This document shows, one piece after another, positions 56,953-64,000 of a DNA stretch of 64,000 bases. Source of the stretch: Sipunculus nudus (Eukaryota > Annelida > Sipuncula > Golfingiida > Sipunculidae). How positions within the stretch are numbered: the first letter of the stretch is position 1; each line of letters begins with the position of its first letter. The DNA lies in assembly GCA_026874595.1 (NCBI GenBank), contig CM049319.1:63062917-63126916 (forward strand), read 5' to 3'. A model generated the notes under the pieces. It was given only the letters and a program-made list of their open reading frames with translations. It made no database searches and was not told the origin of the DNA. The position numbers and the translations under genes were made by a program.

Positions 56953-58199
56953 TGAATAACCTGATGTCTCATAGTTTCTATTGATCTGGGTGTATGATTG
57001 TCTGGTATTTTTATACACGTCCTTAAAAGAACCTGGAAATGTCACCTGTAATGACCGGGATCTAATTTCCTGATTAGTGAAATCAAGTGGCGAGCGTAAA
57101 CCCATCCTATTGTTTTATAGGATATATCCGTTGTAAAGTTATCACGTTAAGTCAGGGGTGACAACCATATGCATAACAATGCCGCGTGTCCGTGAAGGTC
57201 CGATTTTGCGTATGCGCGACAGATCCGAAACTAGTCCATTCATATATATGGACCTTCATGTCCTTCGATATATCTCTGCTTCATTGACATTACGGACCTT
57301 TGGCCGAATGTAAATTCATTTTAGAACCTGTCGCCACGGATCTGTAAGAAGTATCCAGGGGCCTCAGCTGAAATGACACGCACAGTGTGTGCCCGTGTAT
57401 CGGGTCCCTGAGCCACCGCAAAACACGATGTTTCAAATAGCGTCAACATGTATTACATTTTTGGGGGCCAAGTCAGTTAGGGTATCTCCTGATTGATAGG
57501 TGTTGTGGCTCAGGCGGTGAAAGGATTTCAAGGCGCTATGTTTATATTGACGCCTGTGACCGCGCCAGGTCCACTTTCTTTTTATACTCGTGTACAGGAG
57601 TAAGCCAACGGTTTCAGGACAATGTTTTTTCAGGTACCAATTTTAAAAAATGCTTTAAGGTGATGAGGCCCCTTTGTCCATAGTATTACTTACATTCAAA
57701 GTATCGTGTGTCGCACGGTGAGCGATTTCTGAGAGACATATCGTATTGTGAGATAAGGTATCGTTACCGCCTGTGATGAGTAAGGGTATTCAGAGATGGG
57801 AGATGGTCTTTTTTGTGATAGCATACATTTAGAACAAACCGGGGGGGGGGGGGGGGGGGGGGGGCTCCCAGGGCTTATTAGTAAGTCAAGCATGGTACAC
57901 AGCCCTAGTATCAACTGATCCTCACAATCGACCTACCCCTCCGTCGTCCAGTATTGTAGCGGGTGAGTAGGTGTAAGCCTCTGTTGGATCATAAGTATCG
58001 TAACGTGTGTCGTATGGAGAGTGAATAAACGAGATACCGTATATCGTGTCGCAAGATCACGTTTCGTATGGTAAGATAATGCACCGCTACAGCCTTAATA
58101 ACCATTGGTTGTGAAAACATTACTTGTGGCCAGTTACATATGTAGACGAGTAGTATAATTGCCTCTGTTGGATTCTGTCGGACACTGCCGGTGACTTAC
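56953..58199 (-). other. Intron segment after the LTR element
   Basis: At 57087 'tggcgagcgt' repeats the first ten bases of the element's primer-binding site. A G24 run lies at 57841-57864. 57700-57760 and 57985-58080 share loose 'gtatcgtgtgtcg' words. No exon. Confidence 0.5.
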
Positions 58200-58281
58200 C
58201 TAGGACTTTTAAGAGATGTCTGATGGAGGTAGCGTTGAGGACCAGAGTAAGTAACACGATTCCGGCCGTGTGGAATAAAAT
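58200..58281 (-). CDS. SLC9C1: SLC9C1 exon E: last exchanger membrane helix
   Basis: 82 bp (27 codons + 1), acceptor gttttgtag, donor GTAAGT, visible residues 197-223. ILFHTAGIVLLTLVLNATSI then RHLLKVL matches the final membrane helix of SLC9 exchangers ('xxFxxxGIVxLTLxxNGxT', here N-A-T), followed by a basic cytosolic turn. Too short to appear as a long open frame; located by phase and homology. Confidence 0.95.
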
Positions 58282-59969
58282 CTACAAAACACATAAACAA
58301 AGCAAGTGAGTCAACCAGTACCGGACATGATATCATCATTTAAATTTTTATCCTTATTTTCAAACTTTAAACTATATTTATTTTACATTGATTGTACAAC
58401 AAGCTATAATAACTAATACAGGGCACTCTCTATGGCTCGGTGGTTGCGTTTGGTAGTCTGTATAGGTGGAAGAAACCGGAGGACCCGGAGAAAACCGACC
58501 TTGGCAGGACCATAACACCTGCTCTCATGGCGGATCGAACGAGGGTCGCCAGCGGAAAGAGCCGAGCGTTTTGTCCACTCGACTGTCAAGGTCCTAACAT
58601 CAACATATAGTTCATACTTTCAAATTAAAAATCCGGAGTCAAATCTCAAGATAATAAGATTTGTATACCTAAAGGGACTTTATGACGACCTGTGAGTTAG
58701 CCACTAGGTGTTACAGCCAATTCAACAAAAGGCTGTTGCGAAATTAAGCCATTTTGGAAATCACCTTTTCATACAAAAAAAGTAAATTGTAATCGATGAA
58801 TAAAACATGAGCCAATTTTACTGGAACAGAACATTTCCCGTTAAATATTATACCAATTCCAGTATCGCAAGCTATACTATTTATCAATGACACTCAAAAT
58901 CATTTAAGCAAATCTCGTTTTTATCTATCTTTTTAAAATTGAATCTTCAAATTGTTTTAATTCCATGTTTGGTAAATCATAAAATTGTAATGGGATACCT
59001 GGTACAATGTCTTATATAATGGTATGCATATCGATGACATTTACATTCAATTTTGTATGACATTTGAATAAAAAATTGTCAGAATTAAATGTTAATAAAG
59101 CGAATCATTTTAAGCATCCATTAAGAACAAGATACTTATAACTTTGCTCATGTTTCAATTACATATGAAAAATATCCCAAAGTGATTTTTTCTCTGTCAT
59201 ATTTCATTTGTGTTGAAAACGGAAAAAAATCATTTGGTTAAAATAAAATAAAATAAAATTTTTTACAAAAACATGATGGAGACAACAGACGGTTCCGGAA
59301 TATTATACGTGAAAGGGGTGTTTGTCATGTATGTGAAGTTAATAAAGATAAAAATATGTCGGTTAAGTATTAGGACGAACGTGTTACTTTATAAATCATT
59401 GGGTACCGTTGGAAAAACAGATTTTCTGCCTATGAGACATCCAAATTGCAGTCTGGGGACATGCAAACCAAAGCCGATAATTTGTCCTCTCTCTAGCAGA
59501 GGGCAGCACGGGATTGGTTTACAACTTCACATAGCTGGTTTCTGATTACAGGGTCCTATTATTTAACAATCGTCAAGAAGCCGAGGTTATGTCCGCTAAT
59601 GGTTTGACTGGCTCTGGTTGACTGTAGGCTTTCATTACTCTCTTGCATTTCAACTGGCATTAAAGAAAACGCCTGAATTATTTTATTTGTGTTAAATGCT
59701 TTGTATAATCTCAGGAAAAATGGACAATATTGTAAAGTATTTTCACCCATTGCTAGTCAAAAGAATAGTGTTCAGTCGGACACTATTTGCGTGACTCTAT
59801 AGATCACATATAATTGGCCAGGAGCAGCGGTAAAACAATTTAATGCTAATGGTCGAGTATACCAGTCTATGGCCGAGTAGCGAGACTCCGTGACCACGTG
59901 ATCGCATGACTGGTCATCTGACCTTGTCTGATCCAACCATGTGACCTAGCGACTGGTCTTGTGACCTAC
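58282..59969 (-). other. Intron; contains SINE S1 copy 2
   Basis: Apart from the SINE at 58421-58596 this intron is AT-rich with no recognised element. The 90-codon plus-strand frame at 59273-59545 is unsupported. Confidence 0.5.
58421..58596 (-). repeat. tRNA-derived SINE, family S1, copy 2
   Basis: On the minus strand it starts 'gtcgagtggacaaaacgctc', which resembles a Leu/Ser-type tRNA head (GTCGAGTGG A-box pattern). A B-box-like gttcgatcc lies at complement 58532-58540, and the body ends 'ctatacagactaccaaacgc'. Matches 9321-9500 in block order. Confidence 0.7.
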
Positions 59970-60141
59970 CTTATTACCGACCACCAGCTGATTCACGGAA
60001 CTGTCCTGAGCTACAAGTAAAGCCAGGGTGAGGCCGACAGCACCCCTCAGACCGCCCCACGTCATCACGGCACCATTCTGCCACGACAATCCGTACCCGA
60101 TACGCATCAACAGTGGACTAAACAGAGCGATGGTCACTCCT
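59970..60141 (-). CDS. SLC9C1: SLC9C1 exon D: exchanger core, WGGLRG motif
   Basis: 172 bp, acceptor tttatttcag, donor GTAGGT, visible residues 139-196. It contains GVTIALFSPLLMRIGYGLSW and TWGGLRGAVGLTLALLVAQD. The 'W-(G/S)-G-L-R-G' segment with its Arg is the most conserved SLC9 signature (equivalent to the TM11-12 region of mammalian NHEs) and is needed for folding and transport. Its first half and 5' intron are duplicated upstream at about 60211-60330. Confidence 0.97.
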
Positions 60142-60210
60142 CTGAAATAAATTGAAAAAAAAATTTACAGTGATTTTAATATGTCCAGTGTAGGTTTAAA
60201 AGTAAAAGAA

Positions 60211-60330
60211 AATCCGTACCCGATACGCATCAACAGTGGACTAAACAGAGCGCTGGTCACTCCTCTAAAATAAATTGAAAAAAAAAATTACGGTGATTTT
60301 AATATGTCCCGTGTAGGTTTAAAAGTAAAC
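60211..60330 (-). pseudogene. Partial duplicate of exon D 5' half plus flanking intron
   Basis: This is a direct copy of about 60088-60208. It repeats 'aatccgtacccgatacgcat', 'caacagtggactaaacagag' and 'tcactcctct(g/a)aaataaat', with about five substitutions. The acceptor AG is retained (tttag instead of ttcag). The copied coding part would carry ATC to AGC (Ile to Ser) and lacks the rest of the exon and its donor. Confidence 0.93.
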
Positions 60331-60445
60331 GGCATGTGAATGGATGAATGAGCCATCTACATGGGCTACAAATGTTCCGCGTTTTCGCAGATGTCTATTA
60401 AATTTATTGCTATTGTTAAGGCTACTGACACTGTTTCAACTTAAA

Positions 60446-60486
<41 letters not shown>

Positions 60487-60915
60487 TATAATAATTATTA
60501 AAATCATCATATTAATCATAATTTCCATCATAATTAGAATAATCATAATCATTATTTGGATCATTGTCATAACATTCGATAACAATAGTTAAACATGCAC
60601 AATTCTACCATGAGACTTTATAGTATCACTTCAAATAAAATATATTTGTACCATATCGTTTAATGCCATATATGAAGCCCAAACATAAAGGCAAACAAGG
60701 AAAAACAAAAAAAAAACAAAAAAAAAAAACGCCATATGATGGCCATTAACCTTCGATTTTGCAGTTGTACGCATACATTGGCGCCACCTGAGGCTTGTTT
60801 TAATTATAACTAAATGAGCTACGAGAGGGGATATGAAAGACTCTGACAGTCATCGGAATATTAATAAAACAAGCTCATATTATATAAAGGGATCATTATT
60901 CCGTCAGCATTATAC
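60331..60915 (-). other. Intron segment with (AAT)n
   Basis: (AAT)n at 60446-60487 grading into degenerate ATT/ATC triplets to about 60580, and A-rich runs at 60700-60730. No exon. Confidence 0.7.
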
Positions 60916-61059
60916 CTGATAATATTGATAGCACAGTATAATGCCACCATGTAGAACCAGTCACTTCCCGACATGCCTTGCACGGCACGCTGCGTGATGA
61001 CCACGCCCACAACCATGAAAATAAGAGTATTACACAGATACGCCAACATCTCCCAGAAT
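60916..61059 (-). CDS. SLC9C1: SLC9C1 exon C: exchanger membrane helices
   Basis: 144 bp, acceptor tatattttcag, donor GTATAA, visible residues 91-138. Sequence FWEMLAYLCNTLIFMVVGVV, then an extracellular or re-entrant loop ITQRAVQGMSGSDWF and a helix YMVALYCAINIIR. 'FWEMxxYxxNTxIFxxxGV' is a strong SLC9 motif. Confidence 0.97.
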
Positions 61060-62446
61060 CTGAAAATATAAAAAAATATATGCGTATGGTACCCTTTGAT
61101 CCAAGCAACAGGCAAAGCAGTGGTATATAATAAAACTGTACCGATATATTTTATATAAAAATAACCCTTAACGCCTCCAGTATAGACCTTGCCTCAATTT
61201 ACAGTCCACTTTGGCCTTGACCTCCACACTTCACCCTGTGTAAGTGTCTTCACTATGCAAAACCGAACGTATCAGAAGTCTTTTTATTCTTATTTCATTG
61301 GGGTCTCCAATGTAAAATCCGGTATTTATTCTCATAAAATTATCCCACATACATCCCAGGGAGTTCAAGCCGTGTTTGTAGCGACGATTTGTTGACAAGA
61401 GAAGGCAGTGCATATGTACGTGTCCGTTCTGTAAATTTATGTACAGGAGAACCTCTCATCCCTGCTACTGCCACCTCGCTATAACAGGCTCATGTCTGTT
61501 ATGGGCACGTAAATAAAGTTTTCCAGGAAATATGTAAAATATAAAAAATGCAGTACGCAGATAACGCACACTGCGTCGGGAACTGGCTCGAAACGATTAC
61601 GTGGGCAGGTCGTAGGTACTGCCATCTAGCGGTAATTTATATAACTAATTCATTAGCTCGGGGCAATCAATTTTAAGTGGCATTCCATACTGTGTTCACA
61701 GGATGCGTGCTGCGTGAGAGAGAAAAAAGGCTGCAGTATGAATACCCTAGCTGTCACTAACGTCAAAATTGGGATACCCCATCTGTTACTTCATATTCCT
61801 CATTTGTTACAATTTTAACTCCCTGCATAAAAAATATTGATTTTCATCTCTCAAGAAGATAAAATTATACAATTTTGAAGTCATCCATGTTATATAGTGA
61901 TTTTACTTGTTTAGAAAAAAATATGTTGTTATCATGCTTTTTCCCTGATCATATAACATTTTTATCGAAACATACAAAAAAGGTAATAAAAAACTGCCCG
62001 CCTGCACCGATTTCCGAAAAAAATGCCTGAGATCCATACCTTTTTTTTTTGCCTTAATGGAATCAATACATATAATATGTGACCAACTTCTAGGTGCATA
62101 CGCACCGCATATGTCCTGCATAGGCATGTATGAAAAGCCACTTCTGTACGTGTGCGTATGCATTATCATAACGCCACGATTGCCCACTGAGGCGATTGAA
62201 ACGCATATATATATATATATGTCCGCTTTGAAACGGCTAGATGAATTCAATAAACGTCTCTGCGTTGGTATTCCCCGGGCAGATGACTTCTCATCTTCTG
62301 CAACGCTTGACTATGTTCCCATTTTCGCTGCTTATGTACAACATACACAGACATATTAATGGAACCATAGGCGTCCGTTTTCTTACTAGTTGTATACGTA
62401 TGATAATGAACCCTAGCTTCAGCCATACCGACAGTGCCAGTCTAAC
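61060..62446 (-). other. Intron, nothing recognised
   Basis: AT-rich, with a short (TA)n at 62206-62220 and a T-run at 62041-62050. No repeat family member or exon seen. Confidence 0.5.
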
Positions 62447-62555
62447 CTGTGTAAGAATTTTTCCACCTCAGGGCTGATACTGGTTCTCTCAGCACTGAGT
62501 ACCAGGCCTAGTACTACCACAGCCAGAACACCAGATACCTTCATTATCGCCTCCC
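62447..62555 (-). CDS. SLC9C1: SLC9C1 exon B: exchanger membrane helix
   Basis: 109 bp, acceptor ttccctag, donor GTTAGA, visible residues 55-90. Encodes GEAIMKVSGVLAVVVLGLVL followed by SAERTSISPEVEKFLHR. The 'SGVLAVVxxGLxL...R..ISPEVExFLHRFWE' run across exons B and C is characteristic of SLC9C proteins. Phase joins A (one base) and C (two bases) exactly. Confidence 0.96.
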
Positions 62556-62628
62556 CTAGGGAAACAGAACAGTCCAGCATTAAAAGTAAATCGTGATATA
62601 AGGAATTTCAGCTATATTGTTTATATCA

Positions 62629-62688
<60 letters not shown>

Positions 62689-62696
62689 TATGTATG

Positions 62697-62731
<35 letters not shown>

Positions 62732-63125
62732 ATTATTATTAATAATAAGTCCGACAAGGAGCGTGGCGGTTAGCTGTGCCTTGTGGATTCGACACTGCTA
62801 AGTGATACCTTTTCAATTGCGTGGTGTGTGTGTGATGGTATGTGTGTGGTTATGGGGGGGGGGGGGGGGGTCAGTTATATACGCAATGGGCGAGCAGAAA
62901 TTGATACAGATCTCATACTCAAAAATGCGAAGGCTTATTAAATATGTACATTTAATTGTAACACATGTCATTCATGTACAGCTACTGTTGTGTTGGGGGC
63001 CGATGAGTCAGTATTGCATATCGCGAGTTTTGTCAAGTGAAATTGTATACAAACCAGGGACCCTGACAAAAACATCGCCATTATCTTGTAGTCGAGACCG
63101 AATTTGTAACTACAATCACTTGTGA
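62556..63125 (-). other. Intron segment with microsatellites and G17
   Basis: (TA)n at 62632-62682, (AAT)n to about 62750, and a G17 run at 62854-62870. No exon. Confidence 0.7.
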
Positions 63126-63580
63126 TAAAAGGGTCCCAATGACCTATCCGACCATAAAAAAACTAAAGATAATCCCTTGGAGCTTTTGTAAAAAAATAGG
63201 CCAGTAAACGTAGGTATCACTGCACCCAGGCTGCTTGTTTTGCTTATATCAACCTGTTTGTAATATATGGGGGATCACCAAATAATCAGAACAAATTCAA
63301 CACGGGCATCTGGCAGCAAGTCAGATAAGCCAGAGCTTTGCCAATGGCGTTTTGCAACAAGTGACCTTTCTACCACCACATATATACAATCTTAGGTTAC
63401 ATTTTCCCCCATTTATCAACAATATTGTGTTTACAAACATGATGTTGATAAACAAATTCAAACATCCTTTACGAAGGCGTTTTAAGAACTTTTCACAACC
63501 AAAATTACCCTTAGATCATTAAATATACACAGAGGAAGCCAGAAATCACGTAAATTCTTTTTAAAAAAGTAGATGAATGA
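63126..63580 (+). mobile_element. TTAA-type MITE, copy d
   Basis: Aligns by block order with copy c: 'gggtcccaatgacctatc' at the left, then 'caaattcaacacgggcatct', 'ccagagctttgccaatggcg', 'caacaagtgacctttct' and 'gaggaagccagaaatcacg' near the right end. Its ends are more decayed than those of copies b and c, so the exact boundaries are uncertain. Confidence 0.65.
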
Positions 63581-63836
63581 ATAATTCAACAAATCTGATC
63601 TTATTTGTCAGTGTAACTGACTCGTAGACTCAGTGTCAGATGTCACCGGCACGAGGCGCTTGAGGTTGAAAGGTGCATTATTTATGCACGAAATTTCAAA
63701 GACAAGAAAAAGAATCAACCTCTAAACGGTCAAGCGCATAAACGCAGCAGTGTGGAAATATATGTAAATTCGATATAGTGCTATAATGTATTTGGGACCA
63801 GCTGTGTGTGTGTGTGCGTGTATGTCGACAACTCAC

Positions 63837-64000
63837 CAACATAGAATGTGATGTAGGTGGCAGCCAGCGTAATGGTGATCTCAGTCAGGGCGTCATTGAA
63901 GATATTAACCAACCAAAAAGTAGTGATCTTCCCCATGAGGAACCCGAACGCTGGCCCGCCCAGCGCCACCTGCACGAAGGACTTAATCACATAGCCAGCT
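63837..64000 (-). CDS. SLC9C1: SLC9C1 exon A: exchanger membrane helices (cut by window edge)
   Basis: The exon continues beyond 64000; 54 codons plus one base are visible, with donor GTGAGT at 63836-63831. VIKSFVQVALGGPAFGFLMG is followed by FNDALTEITITLAATYITFY. The Asn-Asp and Thr-Glu-Ile-Thr residues in consecutive helices fit the SLC9C exchanger domain. No start codon is assigned because the true N-terminus lies upstream. Confidence 0.95.

Larger units (their letters stand above)
9582..64000 (-). other. SLC9C1: SLC9C1-like sperm Na+/H+ exchanger gene (partial, 5' end off window)
   Basis: Eighteen minus-strand exons join in frame across GT-AG introns to give about 989 residues. Order: exchanger transmembrane region with TWGGLRGAVGLTLAL, cytosolic linker, S1-S4 voltage sensor, linker, cyclic-nucleotide-binding domain, C-terminal tail. 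Only SLC9C family exchangers combine these three modules. Family members are about 1,200-1,300 residues, so the N-terminal quarter, including the catalytic membrane helices, lies beyond 64000. In sea urchin and mammals the protein sits in the sperm flagellum and exchanges external Na+ for internal H+ on hyperpolarisation, with cAMP tuning the voltage response. SLC9C2 has a similar layout and is the main alternative name. All coding exons look intact. Confidence 0.93.

Noticed and set aside
35113-57625. Shared word 'gtgtacaggagtaagc' between about 35150 (reverse) and 57590
   Set aside because: The match is only about 22 bp and no wider similarity was seen; insufficient to define a repeat.

Overview
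This is animal nuclear DNA. It has long AT-rich introns, GT-AG splice sites, many (TA)n and (AAT)n microsatellites, poly-G tracts, minisatellites, SINE and LINE pieces, MITEs and one LTR retrotransposon. No prokaryotic-type gene or operon is visible. The gene content and repeat style suggest a lophotrochozoan, most likely a bivalve mollusc; this is inference, because no species marker can be read.

One gene spans almost the whole window on the minus strand. It is an SLC9C1-type (sperm-specific) Na+/H+ exchanger. I placed 18 coding exons between the right edge (64000) and 9582. Every junction is GT-AG and every codon phase matches, giving about 989 contiguous residues. The exons encode, in order: the C-terminal part of the exchanger membrane domain (63837-64000, 62447-62555, 60916-61059, 59970-60141, 58200-58281); a cytosolic linker (50571-50673, 49663-49741, 48568-48711, 47020-47253); a voltage-sensor domain with a seven-charge S4 helix (41572-41769, 37752-37955); a post-sensor cytosolic region (20342-20543, 16076-16224, 13163-13288); a cyclic-nucleotide-binding domain (12384-12500, 11284-11472, 10268-10405); and a C-terminal tail (9582-9998). 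The N-terminal exchanger exons lie beyond the right edge. In this family the voltage sensor and cAMP binding gate proton extrusion from the sperm flagellum, which links membrane potential and cAMP to intracellular pH.

The introns hold the rest. Intron 13289-16075 has a 77-bp satellite. Intron 16225-20341 has a LINE 3' remnant and a dimeric tRNA-derived SINE. Intron 20544-37751 has two oppositely oriented Helentron-like elements (23823-26679 and 28268-31824) with internal tandem arrays. Four copies of a TTAA-flanked MITE family lie at 20574, 39007, 42124 and 63126. A 1.15-kb tandem duplication (39267-41570) copied the splice donor of voltage-sensor exon J. Intron 50674-58199 has a decayed Gmr1-like LTR retrotransposon (52479-56952). 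Intron 60142-60915 has a partial exon duplication (about 60211-60330).

The left 9.5 kb lies downstream of the last confident exon. It contains a 3.7-kb minisatellite of about 41-bp units with higher-order structure, a 45-bp array, a SINE, and a possible further terminal exon at 1626-1731.
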